From NCBI GenBank assembly GCA_963664035.2, contig OY760867.2, forward strand, positions 1,736,001 to 1,800,000: a stretch of DNA of 64,000 bases, read 5' to 3'. Of the stretch, positions 24,225-33,532 are shown one piece after another. The position numbers and the translations under genes are program-made. The first letter of the stretch is position 1. Each line of letters starts with the position of its first letter. The notes below the pieces were generated by a model. It saw only the letters and a program-made list of their open reading frames with translations, was not told where the DNA came from and made no database searches. The DNA comes from G958296245 sp963664035 (GTDB taxonomy: Bacteria; Chloroflexota; Dehalococcoidia; Lucifugimonadales; G958296245).

Positions 24225-26531
24225 ATGGTCTCGCAGGGGCCCGGCGGGGGCGCCGCTTCCGCAGAGGGCGGCGGGCGCGTCTCGCTGGTCGTGGGGGGGA
24301 TGACCTGCGCCTCGTGCGTGCGGCACGTGGAGGACGCGCTTGGTGGGGCCGAGGGCGTGACCTCCGCCAGCGTCAACCTTGCCACGGGCCGCGCGACGGT
24401 CGAGTACGCGGCCGGCGCGGCCACGATCTCCGACCTGCGGCACGCGGTGGAGGACGCGGGGTACTCGTTCGAGGGCGTCGCGGGGGACGAGTACGCCGCG
24501 CCCGCGGGCGCCGACGACGAGCAGAGGGTGCTCAAGCGCAAGGCCGTCGTCAGCCTGGCGGTAGCCGGCGCGATAATGGCGGCGATGGCGGCGTCCCCTG
24601 TAGCGGAGGCGCTGCCGTTCAGGATGGACTTCCTGCTGCTCGCGCTGGCGACGCCGGTGCAGTTCTGGGCGGGCTGGCAGTTCTACGCGGGGGCATGGGG
24701 CGCGCTGAAGCACCGCACCAGCACGATGAACACGCTGATCGCGGTGGGCACGAGCGTGGCGTACTTCTACAGCGTGGCGGTGACATTCCTGCACGATACG
24801 GCGCTGTTCGCGGACCACGAGGCCGCGACGTACTTCGACACCTCCACCGCGATCATAGGGCTGGTGCTCGTCGGCAGGTACCTGGAGGCGCGGGCGAAGG
24901 GGAAGGCGTCGGACGCGATCCGGGCGCTGGTGGGCCTCCAGCCACGGACGGCCATCGTGGAGCGCGGCGGCGAGGAGATGGAGGTGCGGATCGAGGATGT
25001 GCGCCCCGGCGACCTCGTGCTGGCGCGGCCCGGCGAGAGGATACCGGTCGACGGCGAGGTGGTGAAGGGCGGCTCGTGGGTGGACGAGTCGATGCTGACC
25101 GGGGAGAGCGCGCCGGTAGAGAAGACGCCCGGGTCCCAGGTGTTCGGGGGCACGGTGAACGCGACGGGCAGCTTCACGTGCCGGGCCACGAGGACGGGGA
25201 GCGACTCGGCACTGGCCCAGATCGTGCGGCTCGTGGAGGAGGCGCAGGGGTCGAAGGCGCCGATCCAGCGGCTCGCGGACGTAGTCGCGTCCTATTTCGT
25301 GCCGGCGGTCATCGGCATCGCGGTAGCGGTGTTCGCCGCCTGGTACCTGGCGGGGCCGGAGCCGTCGTACACGTACGCGATGCTGACGGCGGTGGCCGTG
25401 CTCATCATCGCGTGCCCGTGCGCCCTTGGGCTGGCGACGCCGACGGCGATAATGGTCGGAACGGCGAAGGGCGCGGAGCGCGGGATACTCATACGCAACG
25501 CGGAGTCGCTGGAGCGTGCGCACAGCGTGCAGGTGGTGGCGCTGGACAAGACGGGGACGCTGACCGCGGGGACGCCGGCGGTCACGGACGTGGCCGCGGC
25601 CGGCATCGGCGAGGAGGCGGCGCTGGCGCAGGCGGCGTCGGCGGGGCGGCCGTCGGAGCACCCGGTGAGCCGGGCGATAGTCGCGGCGGCGCGGGAGAGG
25701 GGTCTGCGGGTCTCGGAAGCGGACGGGTTCGCTTCGCTGACGGGCCGCGGGGTCCGCGCGCGGGTGGACGGCGTCGAGGTGCTGGTGGGGAGCCGAGCGC
25801 TGATGGAACGGGAGGGGTGCTCGCTCGACGGGCTGCGGGAGAGGGCGGAGGCGCTGGAGGGAGAGGGGAAGAGCGTGACGTTCGTGGCGACGGGCGGCAG
25901 GGCGGTTGGCGCGGTGGCGGTGGCGGACACGCTGAAGCCGGGCGCGCGGCAGGCGGTGGAGTCGCTGCGGCGGCTGGGGCTGGAGGTGGTGATGCTGACC
26001 GGCGACAATCCGTCCGCAGCGGCCGCGATAGCGCGGCAGGCCGGCATCGAGAGGTACGAAGCCGAGGTGCGGCCCGGCGAGAAGGCCGACCGCGTGAAGG
26101 CGCTGCAGGGCGATGGGAAGACGGTAGCGATGGTGGGGGACGGGATCAACGACGCTCCGGCGCTGGCGCAGGCGGACGTGGGCATCGCCATGGGCACGGG
26201 GGCGGACGTGGCCGCGGAGGCGGCCGACGTGACGCTGGTGGGCGGCGATCTGCGGTCGGTGGCCGCGGGGGTCTCCCTGAGCAGGGCTACGATGAGGACG
26301 ATCAGGCAGAACCTGTTCTGGGCGTTCGCGTACAACGTGCTGCTGATCCCGGTGGCGGCGGGCGTGCTGTACCCCGTCTTTGCGGCCACGGGGACGCCAG
26401 ACGCGCTGCGACCTGTGTTTGGGGAGTTCGGCTTTCTCAACCCGGTGCTGGCGGCGGGCGCCATGGCGATCAGCTCGGTGACGGTGGTGGGGAACTCGTT
26501 GAGGCTGCGGGGGATAGTGGGTAGTGGGTAG
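24225..26531 (+). CDS. copA: Copper-exporting P1B-type ATPase
   Basis: CopA pumps Cu(I) out of the cytoplasm using ATP. The 768-residue protein has an N-terminal heavy-metal domain with GMTCASC (Cys28, Cys31), then membrane helices. The actuator has TGES, the channel has CPC (397-399), the phosphorylated Asp441 lies in DKTGTLTAG, and HP (SEHP) and GDGINDAPAL complete the ATP site. All catalytic residues are present. The C-terminus (IVGSG) runs into a TAGTGGG heptad repeat that supplies the stop codon. It is the second gene of the copper operon. Confidence 0.95.
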   Translation: MVSQGPGGGAASAEGGGRVSLVVGGMTCASCVRHVEDALGGAEGVTSASVNLATGRATVEYAAGAATISDLRHAVEDAGYSFEGVAGDEYAAPAGADDEQRVLKRKAVVSLAVAGAIMAAMAASPVAEALPFRMDFLLLALATPVQFWAGWQFYAGAWGALKHRTSTMNTLIAVGTSVAYFYSVAVTFLHDTALFADHEAATYFDTSTAIIGLVLVGRYLEARAKGKASDAIRALVGLQPRTAIVERGGEEMEVRIEDVRPGDLVLARPGERIPVDGEVVKGGSWVDESMLTGESAPVEKTPGSQVFGGTVNATGSFTCRATRTGSDSALAQIVRLVEEAQGSKAPIQRLADVVASYFVPAVIGIAVAVFAAWYLAGPEPSYTYAMLTAVAVLIIACPCALGLATPTAIMVGTAKGAERGILIRNAESLERAHSVQVVALDKTGTLTAGTPAVTDVAAAGIGEEAALAQAASAGRPSEHPVSRAIVAAARERGLRVSEADGFASLTGRGVRARVDGVEVLVGSRALMEREGCSLDGLRERAEALEGEGKSVTFVATGGRAVGAVAVADTLKPGARQAVESLRRLGLEVVMLTGDNPSAAAAIARQAGIERYEAEVRPGEKADRVKALQGDGKTVAMVGDGINDAPALAQADVGIAMGTGADVAAEAADVTLVGGDLRSVAAGVSLSRATMRTIRQNLFWAFAYNVLLIPVAAGVLYPVFAATGTPDALRPVFGEFGFLNPVLAAGAMAISSVTVVGNSLRLRGIVGSG

Positions 26532-26540
26532 TGGCTAGTG
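26514..26540 (+). repeat. TAGTGGG heptad repeat at copA 3' end
   Basis: Tandem TAGTGG(G/C) units cover the copA stop codon. The same heptad, inverted, lies at 57398-57436 and ends the oxidoreductase gene there. Confidence 0.75.
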
Positions 26541-26553
26541 CAAGGAGGGTTGA

Positions 26554-26754
26554 ATGCGGATACCGCTGTTTGGGAAGAGCGGCCCCAAGGCGACCGATCC
26601 GGTCTGCCGCATGAAGGTGGACGTGGAGAAGCCTCCCGGCGGAAGCTGGGAGTACGAGGGGGTGACGTACTACTTCTGCGCGCCGGGGTGCAACCGGGCG
26701 TTCCAGAAGGAGGCGGAGTCGTACCTTTCGGGTGATAAGCGGATCGACATGTAG
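26554..26754 (+). CDS. YHS domain protein
   Basis: A 66-residue protein consisting of one YHS-type domain. ATDPVCRMKV gives the first cysteine, and YYFCAPGCNRAFQKE gives the CxxxC pair. YHS domains bind heavy metals and are often fused to or encoded with CopA, so a copper-handling role is likely (inference). The ATG at 26554 has an AAGGAGG upstream (26541-26547). It is the third gene of the copper operon. Confidence 0.85.
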   Translation: MRIPLFGKSGPKATDPVCRMKVDVEKPPGGSWEYEGVTYYFCAPGCNRAFQKEAESYLSGDKRIDM

Positions 26755-26765
26755 GGAGGCGGACG

Positions 26766-27191
26766 ATGAACAGCGGCGGAAGCATATTTGCAGCTTTCAG
26801 CCTTGCGGCGGCCTTCGTCCTGCTCGTGGTCATCGGGTGCGGTGGAGACGGCGAACAGGTCGCGCCGGCAGGGCCGGCCCTGTCGGATACGGCCCGCGCA
26901 GGCGAGAAGCTGTTCGACGCCAACTGCTCGGCCTGTCACGGGGTAGGTGCCGAAGGGACGAGCCTGGGCCCGCCGCTGATGGACATGGTGTACCACCCGG
27001 GCCATCACCCGGACTTCAGCATCCGGAACGCGGTGAGCCGGGGCGTGCCTCAGCACCATTGGACGTTCGGCGACATGGCTCCCGTCGCCGGCGTTTCACC
27101 GGACGAGGTGGAGAAGATCATCTGCTACGTGCGGGAGATGCAGCGGGCCGAGGGCGTCTTCGAGGGGGACGCCTTCGAGACCGTGTGCTGA
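26766..27191 (+). CDS. Lipid-anchored monohaem cytochrome c
   Basis: The 141-residue protein has a lipoprotein signal ending in VVIGC (about residue 25), then one haem site CSACH and a likely axial methionine in GDMAPV. The rest fits a class I cytochrome c fold, with a histidine-rich loop (YHPGHHPDF, PQHHW). It lies 11 nt after the YHS gene, so it belongs to the copper operon. Histidine richness could mean additional copper binding or electron transfer to a copper oxidase; neither can be shown here. It converges on recG, 6 nt away. Confidence 0.88.
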   Translation: MNSGGSIFAAFSLAAAFVLLVVIGCGGDGEQVAPAGPALSDTARAGEKLFDANCSACHGVGAEGTSLGPPLMDMVYHPGHHPDFSIRNAVSRGVPQHHWTFGDMAPVAGVSPDEVEKIICYVREMQRAEGVFEGDAFETVC

Positions 27192-27197
27192 GCCGGG

Positions 27198-29714
27198 TCA
27201 GCTCATTTCGCCTATCAGGTCTTGGGTGGAGTCGGCGAGGTGTTTTGCGAGGGGGGCGTGTTCGGGTTGAGCCAGGTCGGGGTCGGCGTCGAGGATGCCG
27301 GCGGCTTCGCGGCGGGCTAGGAGTAGTAGGTCCTGGTCGGTGACCTTGGCTACCTTGAGGTTGGGTAGGCCGCTCTGGCGGGTGCCCAGGTAGTCGCCGG
27401 GGCCTCGGAGGCGGAGGTCCTCTTCGGCCAGCTCGAAGCCGTCGCCGACGCGCTCTACGATCTTGAGGCGCTCGCGGGCCTCCTTGCCGGCGTCGTCGGC
27501 GAGCAGGAGGCAGTGGCTCAGGTGCTTGCCGCGGCCGACGCGGCCCCTGAACTGGTGTAGCTGGGCGAGGCCGAAGCGCTCGGCGCCGTCGATGAGCATG
27601 ACGGTCGCGTTGGGCACGTCTATGCCGACCTCGACGACGGGGGTCGAGACGAGCACGTGGGTGCGGCCGTCCTGGAACTCCTCCATGGCCATCTCCTTTT
27701 CGCGCAGGGCCATCCTGCCGTGGAGCAGTCCGAGGCGCAGGTCGGGGAAGACGTGCTGCGATAGGCGCTCGTGCTCGGCGATGGCGGCGCGGGTCTGTAT
27801 GGCGTCGGACTCCTCGACGAGGGGGCATATGACGAACGCCTGCCTGCCCTGTTCGACCTGCTTGGCGATGAACTCGTAGACGTTGGCGCGGTGGTCCGGC
27901 GGTATCCATCGGGTGCGTATGGGCTGCCTGCCCGGGGGCATCTCGTCGAGGGTGGATACGTCGAGCTCGCCGTAGAGGGTGAGGGCGAGTGAGCGCGGTA
28001 TGGGCGTGGCGGACATGGCGAGCAGGTGCGGGCGGCGGCCCTTGCCGCGTAGGGCGGCCCTCTGCATGACGCCGAAGCGGTGCTGTTCGTCGACGACGGC
28101 CACGGCGAGCCTGGGGGCCTCGACGTCCTCCTGTATGAGCGCGTGCGTGCCGACGATGAGGTCTATGGCGCCGTCGGCGATGCTCTGGCGCATCTGCCGC
28201 TTGCGCTTGTTGGGGAGGCTGCCGACGAGGAGGCCGAGGTTGACGGGTCTCGGGAAGTCGCCGACGCGGAGGGAGAGGTATTCGTCGTCGAGGGATGGGT
28301 GGTCGAGGGCGTCGGCGTCGGGGTCGGCACCGCCGGAGAGGAGGCGGGATAGGGTGAGGTAGTGCTGCTCGGCGAGTATCTCGGTTGGGGCGATGATGGC
28401 GCCCTGGTATCCGGCGAAGACGGCTGAGAGGAGAGCGGCGGCGGCGACGACGGTCTTGCCGCTGCCCACGTCGCCCTGTAGGAGGCGGCTCATGGGGCGC
28501 GGCTGCTCGACGTCGGCGAGTATGTCGGCGATGACCCTGCGCTGCGCCTCGGTGAGGGCGAATGGGAGGCCGTCGAGGAAGGCTTCGAGGTGGCCTCCGG
28601 CGGGGGGGAGGGGGACGCCCTGGTCCTCGCGCTGCCAGTCGTTCTTGCGCCTGAGCACCGCGAGCTGGAGGGTGAGGAGCTCGTCGAAGGCGAGCCGGCG
28701 CAGGGCGGCGTTGGCGTCGGCCTCGGAGTCGGGGTAGTGGACCTGTGCGAGGGCGGTATCGAGGGGCATGAGGCCGATGCGGTCCCCGAGGGTCTGCGGC
28801 AGGTGGTCGACGACGTTGGGCAGGGCGGCGTCGAGGGCCTGCTTGACGGCGCGCCGGAGCATGCGGACGGTGATGCCTTCCACGGTGGGGTATACGGGGA
28901 CGAGGCGGCCGGTATGCATCAGCTCTTCCTGGCCCTTCATCGACTCGTAGTCAGGGTCGTCCAGTACGCGCTCGCCCCGGAAGAAGTCTACCTTGCCGCT
29001 GAAGGCCATCTTGGAGCCGGGCCGCAGGGAGCGGACCATCGCGGGTTGGCTGTTGCGGTAGCCCCTGCGGAACCAGGTGGCCCTGATGTTGCCGGTCTCG
29101 TCGCCGAGGGCGGCGTGTACGGACCAGAGGTTGGACCTGACGCGGCGGGCGGAGACCTCCCACACGTCGGCAACGATGGTCTGCTCCTCGCCTGGCCTGA
29201 GGTCGGCGACCTTGCGGGTGTTGGCGAAGTCCTGGTGTCTGCTGGGTAGGTGGTAGACGAGGTCGCGGACGGTGCGGACGCCTAGTCGCTCCAGTCTCTT
29301 GGGCGGGAAGGCGCGCTCGGTGACCCACCTGAGGCGGTAGACGCTGTCGTCGAGGGCGACGGTCGCGGCGGGCCTGGGTCTCCTACCGCGGGGGGCGGGC
29401 CTGGCGGGCGCGGGGGGGAGGTCGGCGGCGCCGCCGAGGCGGGCGATGGCGTTCTCGGCCCACTTCCGGCGCTGGGGCGGGGTGAGTATGGAGTACGAGG
29501 GGGCGTCCGCAATGGCTGGCGGCAGGTCGCCGCGTCGTCGTTGTAGGAAGCGGTCGAGGCCGCCGGCGACGGTGGTGTCGGGGAAACCCTGGTCCGCCTC
29601 GATGCGGAGGATCTTGAGGAGGGTCTCCAGCGGGTCGCCGCGGGCGCCGCGGGCGTTGCGCGCGTCGGCGTTGGAGCGCGGCCCGGCGGGGCCGGCGCGA
29701 GGGCCCGGGGTCAA
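27198..29714 (-). CDS. recG: ATP-dependent DNA helicase RecG
   Basis: RecG remodels stalled replication forks and Holliday junctions. An N-terminal extension of about 130 residues precedes the wedge (OB-fold) domain (IVADVWEVSARRVRSNLW). The helicase core has Walker A LLQGDVGSGKT, DEQH box VVDEQHRFGV, motif III SATPIPR and motif VI QFRGRVGRG. The C-terminal RecG motif region LRGPGDYLGTRQSGLP is present. At 838 residues it is longer than E. coli RecG because of the extension, which is common in this lineage. Its TTG start overlaps the upstream stop (TTGA). Confidence 0.95.
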   Translation of the reverse strand: MTPGPRAGPAGPRSNADARNARGARGDPLETLLKILRIEADQGFPDTTVAGGLDRFLQRRRGDLPPAIADAPSYSILTPPQRRKWAENAIARLGGAADLPPAPARPAPRGRRPRPAATVALDDSVYRLRWVTERAFPPKRLERLGVRTVRDLVYHLPSRHQDFANTRKVADLRPGEEQTIVADVWEVSARRVRSNLWSVHAALGDETGNIRATWFRRGYRNSQPAMVRSLRPGSKMAFSGKVDFFRGERVLDDPDYESMKGQEELMHTGRLVPVYPTVEGITVRMLRRAVKQALDAALPNVVDHLPQTLGDRIGLMPLDTALAQVHYPDSEADANAALRRLAFDELLTLQLAVLRRKNDWQREDQGVPLPPAGGHLEAFLDGLPFALTEAQRRVIADILADVEQPRPMSRLLQGDVGSGKTVVAAAALLSAVFAGYQGAIIAPTEILAEQHYLTLSRLLSGGADPDADALDHPSLDDEYLSLRVGDFPRPVNLGLLVGSLPNKRKRQMRQSIADGAIDLIVGTHALIQEDVEAPRLAVAVVDEQHRFGVMQRAALRGKGRRPHLLAMSATPIPRSLALTLYGELDVSTLDEMPPGRQPIRTRWIPPDHRANVYEFIAKQVEQGRQAFVICPLVEESDAIQTRAAIAEHERLSQHVFPDLRLGLLHGRMALREKEMAMEEFQDGRTHVLVSTPVVEVGIDVPNATVMLIDGAERFGLAQLHQFRGRVGRGKHLSHCLLLADDAGKEARERLKIVERVGDGFELAEEDLRLRGPGDYLGTRQSGLPNLKVAKVTDQDLLLLARREAAGILDADPDLAQPEHAPLAKHLADSTQDLIGEMS

Positions 29715-30556
29715 GTGGAGGCCCGGAGGACGCCTACGCCGATCGAACCAGGGCCCGCGTGCGCGCCGACGGCGGGGCCGATCCTGGCGATGACGGGGTC
29801 CTTGCCGTCCGGCAGGAGGCCGCGCAGGCTGTCGGCGATGCGCTCGGCGTCGCCGCGCTCGGTGCTGTATACGACGGCGAGGTCCTCGACGGGGGCCATG
29901 TCTCTCGCGGTCTGCTCCAGGCGCGCGACGGCCTTGTTGAAGGTCCTCTCCCTCGCCAACTGCTGCACCTCGCCGTCGCGGACGATGATGATGGGCTTGA
30001 ACTTGAGGAGGGAGCCGAGCATGGCCTTGGCCTTTCCGATGCGACCGCCCTTCTGCAGGAACTCGAGGGTGTCGAGGGCGGCGAATAGGCTGGCGCGGCC
30101 GGCGGCGCTCCGGGCGACGTCGGCGACCTCCTCCGTGCTGCCGCCGTCGTTGGCGGCGCGCGCGGCGGCTATGACGGTCAGCCCCAGCCCCATGGTGGCC
30201 TGCTGGCTGTCGACGACCTCGATGGGGCAGGCGCCGCCGGTTTCCTGCCTGGCCTGGATGGCGGAGTTGTAGGTGCCGCTCAGCTTGGAGGAGACGTGTA
30301 TGGAGACGATGCCGTCGGCGTTCCCGCCGATCTTCTCGTAGACCTGGATGAACTCGCCGGGCGAGGGCTGGGACGTCCTGGGGAAGTCGTCGTCGTGGGT
30401 GAGGCGGTCGTAGAAGGCGTCCGGGGAGAGGTCGACGCCGTCCTTGAAGGTATCGTTGCCGAAGTGGACGTTGGCGGGCACGATCTCTATGCCGAGGCTT
30501 TCGGCGAGGTCGTGGGGCAGGTCCGAGGTGCTGTCTGTGATTACCTTGACTGTCAT
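29711..30556 (-). CDS. fakB: DegV family fatty-acid-binding protein (FakB-like)
   Basis: FakB proteins bind one fatty acid and present it to the FakA kinase. The 281-residue protein has the DegV start VKVITDSTSDLP, SQPSPGEF, the strand-loop VVDSQQATMGLG and FLQKGGRIGK. It overlaps recG by 4 nt and follows a FakA-like gene by 7 nt, matching the functional pairing. Confidence 0.9.
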   Translation of the reverse strand: MTVKVITDSTSDLPHDLAESLGIEIVPANVHFGNDTFKDGVDLSPDAFYDRLTHDDDFPRTSQPSPGEFIQVYEKIGGNADGIVSIHVSSKLSGTYNSAIQARQETGGACPIEVVDSQQATMGLGLTVIAAARAANDGGSTEEVADVARSAAGRASLFAALDTLEFLQKGGRIGKAKAMLGSLLKFKPIIIVRDGEVQQLARERTFNKAVARLEQTARDMAPVEDLAVVYSTERGDAERIADSLRGLLPDGKDPVIARIGPAVGAHAGPGSIGVGVLRAST

Positions 30557-30563
30557 GGCTGTG

Positions 30564-32213
30564 CTACTCCACCGAGAAGATGTAATGGTAGTGGGGCTGG
30601 CCCCCGCTTACGAGCTCGACTTCGACGTTTACCACCGTGTCCTCCACCGCGTCCGCCGCAGCCTGGGCGGCCTGCTCGTCCACCGGGTCGCCTGCGTAGA
30701 TGGTGACGATCCCGTCGGGCTCCGGGTCCGCCATGAACACCGCGGCGGCGAGGACCTTCGCGGGGTCGTCCCCCACGGCGACCAGCTTGCCGTCCAGCAT
30801 GGCTATTGTATCACCCTGCTCGACGGATATGCCGTCGATGGTGGCGGAACGGACGGCGGTGGTGACCTCGCCGGAGCGCACCTCCTCGGCGGCCTCGGTC
30901 ATGTACTCCACGTTGAGGGCCGCGGCGGCCTCCGGGTCGAAGGCGAGCATCGCGGTCATGCCCTGGGGGATGGAGCGCGTGGGGACGACGCTCACCTCCT
31001 TAGAGGCGAGTTCTGCGGCCTGCTCGGCGGCGGGGACGATGTTCTTGTTGTTGGGGAGCACGACGACGGACTCTGCCGCAATCCCCTCCACCGCGTCGAC
31101 GATGTCGCGGACGCTGGGGTTCATGGTGTCGCCGCCGGCGAGTACGGATGCGGCGCCGAGGCTTTCGAAGATGCTGCGGAGGCCGTCCCCGGAGGCGACG
31201 GCGAGCACCGCGACGGCGCCGGCGGCGGGCGGCGGGGCGATCTCGGAGCGGCGGGCGGTGGAGTATTCGGCGTGCTGGGCGTCCATGTTCTCGATCTTGA
31301 CCAGGCCGAGGGCGCCGAGGGAGACGCCGAGGCTGACGACCGGGCCGGGGTCCTCCGCGTGGACGTGGACGTTGGCGATGGCGTCGTCGCCGACCACGAC
31401 GACGGAGCGCCCCATGGCGCTGACCCTCTCCCGGATGGCGTCCACGTCCAGGCCCTCGCCATGCACGACGACCTGGGTGCAGTAGCCGTACATCTCCTCG
31501 TCGGTGGCCTCCAGGAAGTCGCCGGTCACGATGCCCTCGTGCTCGTCCACGCCGACGGGGTCCGGCGGCGGCACCTCCAGGGGGGAGGAGTCGTCGCCCG
31601 CCGCCGAGCGCCTGAGGCCCTCGAGGATGATGGCGAGGCCGTGTCCGCCGGCGTCGACGACGCCGGCCTGCCTGAGCACTGGGAGCATGGTCGGCGTGAG
31701 CGCGACGGACTCGCGGGCGGCGGCGCTGGCGGACTCGAGGACCTCGACGATGGAGCCGCCGGAGGCCGCCACGCCGCTTGCGGCCCGGGCGGCGGCGGTG
31801 ATGACGGTGAGCATGGTGCCTTCGACGGGCTCGCCGACGGCCTTGTACGCCTGCTCTCGGCCCAGTTCCAAGGCGGCGGCGAGCAGGCCGGCGTCGAGGG
31901 CTGCGGCGTCCCGCAGGCCTGCGCCGAGGCCCTTGAAGAACTGTGAGAGGATGACGCCGCTGTTGCCCCTGGCGCCCATGAGGGCGCCCCGCGCCATGGC
32001 GGCGGCGACGTCGGACGCGGAGGCGCTGTCGACGCGGGCGGCCTCCTCCACGACGGCCTCCATGGTCAGGCGCATGTTCGCGCCGGTGTCGCCGTCGGGG
32101 ACGGGGAACACGTTGAGGGCGTCGACTGCGGCGGCGTTGGCGGCCAGCAGGGCCGTGGCCTCCGAGAAGATGGCCCTGAGGTCTCCGCCGCCGATTTCGT
32201 CACCTATGGGCAA
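30564..32213 (-). CDS. fakA: DAK2 domain fatty acid kinase (FakA-like)
   Basis: FakA phosphorylates FakB-bound fatty acids for phospholipid synthesis. The 549-residue protein starts with the DhaL-like domain: NVFPVPDGDTGANM carries the metal-binding aspartates, then RGNSGVILSQFFKG and VDAGGHGL. The middle and C-terminal DUF-type domains follow (VVLPNNKNIVPAAEQAA). The length and order match FakA/YloV. TTG at 32213 has GGAGGTG 7 nt upstream. First gene of fakA-fakB-recG. Confidence 0.9.
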   Translation of the reverse strand: MPIGDEIGGGDLRAIFSEATALLAANAAAVDALNVFPVPDGDTGANMRLTMEAVVEEAARVDSASASDVAAAMARGALMGARGNSGVILSQFFKGLGAGLRDAAALDAGLLAAALELGREQAYKAVGEPVEGTMLTVITAAARAASGVAASGGSIVEVLESASAAARESVALTPTMLPVLRQAGVVDAGGHGLAIILEGLRRSAAGDDSSPLEVPPPDPVGVDEHEGIVTGDFLEATDEEMYGYCTQVVVHGEGLDVDAIRERVSAMGRSVVVVGDDAIANVHVHAEDPGPVVSLGVSLGALGLVKIENMDAQHAEYSTARRSEIAPPPAAGAVAVLAVASGDGLRSIFESLGAASVLAGGDTMNPSVRDIVDAVEGIAAESVVVLPNNKNIVPAAEQAAELASKEVSVVPTRSIPQGMTAMLAFDPEAAAALNVEYMTEAAEEVRSGEVTTAVRSATIDGISVEQGDTIAMLDGKLVAVGDDPAKVLAAAVFMADPEPDGIVTIYAGDPVDEQAAQAAADAVEDTVVNVEVELVSGGQPHYHYIFSVE

Positions 32214-32247
32214 CCGTCTTCACCTCCATGCGCGGCGTGGCGGCAGT

Positions 32248-32397
32248 TACGGGAGTCGGGAGTCGGTAACTGTTCAGAGTTGGTGCGTTCCTCACCTAGG
32301 GCGCCCACAAGGGACGCCCCTACGACTACGGCTTCCATCCCGTAGGGTGCAGCCCTTGTGGCTGCCCTCCCATATTCTGAACAGATACGGGAGTCGG
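32248..32397. repeat. Possible small insertion unit with 12-bp direct repeats
   Basis: TACGGGAGTCGG occurs at 32248-32259 and 32386-32397. Inside, CTGTTCAGA (32270-32278) and TCTGAACAG (32376-32384) form inverted ends around a CCCCTACGAC...CCCGTAGGG core. The surrounding 312-nt gap has no other gene-like signal except the rpmB promoter. Confidence 0.5.
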
Positions 32398-32404
32398 AGC
32401 GTCG

Positions 32405-32434
32405 TTGCGGGGCTAGCTCTGCGTATGGTATATT
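32405..32434 (+). promoter_or_regulatory. rpmB promoter
   Basis: TTGCGG (32405-32410), an 18-nt spacer and TATATT (32429-32434) lie 92 nt upstream of rpmB. Confidence 0.6.
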
Positions 32435-32525
32435 GTCCCTCGGCGCCGGGCCCGATCCGAAGGGCGTCCGGCGCGCTAGCCGATTCTACTCAAGCCAACT
32501 TTCCTCGGTCAAGGGTCACATCCTC

Positions 32526-32708
32526 ATGGCGAGATGCGAGATTTGCAGCAAGGCCGGGCAGTCCGGCAACAACGTTAGCTACTCGAAGCGCCGCACGAAG
32601 AGGCGGTGGGCGGCGAACGTCCAGAACATGACGCTCTACCAGGGCGGCGTGTCGAAGAAGGTCAGCATCTGCACGCGCTGCCTGAGGACCCACTACAAGG
32701 AGCGGTAG
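32526..32708 (+). CDS. rpmB: Ribosomal protein bL28
   Basis: This 60-residue L28 starts MARCEICSKAGQSGNNVSYS, then has KRRTKRRWAANVQ. It contains CxxC pairs at both ends (CEIC and CTRC), the zinc-binding type of L28. The ATG at 32526 gives the standard N-terminus; the longer open frame upstream is not coding. The last 25 bp before the stop recur at 33610-33634 (24/25 identical), flanking the next gene. Confidence 0.95.
   Translation: MARCEICSKAGQSGNNVSYSKRRTKRRWAANVQNMTLYQGGVSKKVSICTRCLRTHYKER
32683..32707 (+). repeat. Direct repeat at rpmB 3' end, left copy
   Basis: The repeat starts TGAGGACCCACTAC and ends GAGCGGTA, covering the end of rpmB. The right copy at 33610-33634 differs by one base. 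The spacing of 927 bp defines an inserted segment. Confidence 0.8.
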
Positions 32709-32839
32709 CAGCCCGCGCCTCTCGGGGTGGGCTTCGGCCGCAGGGCGCGCTCCGGCGGCGTCCGCCTCGTAGTTATCCGGGTCGGCCTCTGTGCAGGACC
32801 GGATGACGGCGTCTTCCTCAGGCGTAGGCCAGATGGGCG

Positions 32840-33532
32840 TCATCTCACTTTGTACAGGGCACAGTCTATGAACACGTTAACGCCATCGTGGGGATTGGGC
32901 AACTCCACATGGTTCCAGCCCTTGATTCGCCTCACGCTAAGGTTGCGTTCTGTCGCGAGATCCGCAATAGCCCTGTCGACCTCGCACTTGCCGTGCTTTG
33001 TACTGTTTTCGTAATCTGGTCGGGTTGGCCACTGTATCATGTACTTGGTCTTGACTTCCTTCTCGTTATTTCTTATTGAATTGGGATTGAGGACTATCAT
33101 TCCTCCGTTGGAGTCCACGGGATAACAGCCAATAGGTGTGACCAAGGCATAAGCGGTGGTCGCGCCGCCACATAGTGCTGCTTTGAGGGCGTCCATGTCC
33201 TTGGGCAAATGTTCAGGCTTGCCCGTCTTGTTGCGAATACCATCGTGATTGGTGAACGGGGTCTTGACTTCAACCACTGCAACTACTTCCGAACCTTGCA
33301 TGGCCACAATGTCGTGCCTGTAGGTCTGCCCGGTGTAGTTCCTTGTCTCTTCAGGGAGCATGTCGCCAAGCCCTTGCCCATCCAGACAGTTACGGAAGCG
33401 GTCTGAGACAGTACGCTCATGCCGTCCGTTCGGTTGGGCCGCAATCTCACCTAGTAATACCGAGTTTCCAGCCCACTGGACGAGATTGTCAAATGCCACG
33501 CAAACTTGCCTATCCACGTCCGTTGGTTCCAT
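32840..33532 (-). CDS. Putative PD-(D/E)xK nuclease-like protein
   Basis: This 230-residue protein is not a family I can name. YRHDIVAMQG (Asp74) followed by VVAVVEVKTPF (Glu88-Val-Lys90) fits the D...ExK core of restriction-endonuclease-fold nucleases. A TTAYALVTPIG strand comes later, as in many of these folds. The region is clearly less GC-rich than its neighbours. It is the only gene in a 927-bp segment bounded by a duplication of the rpmB tail, which suggests horizontal insertion. No methylase partner is adjacent. Solitary nuclease, integrative element cargo or homing-type enzyme are all possible. Confidence 0.6.
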   Translation of the reverse strand: MEPTDVDRQVCVAFDNLVQWAGNSVLLGEIAAQPNGRHERTVSDRFRNCLDGQGLGDMLPEETRNYTGQTYRHDIVAMQGSEVVAVVEVKTPFTNHDGIRNKTGKPEHLPKDMDALKAALCGGATTAYALVTPIGCYPVDSNGGMIVLNPNSIRNNEKEVKTKYMIQWPTRPDYENSTKHGKCEVDRAIADLATERNLSVRRIKGWNHVELPNPHDGVNVFIDCALYKVR

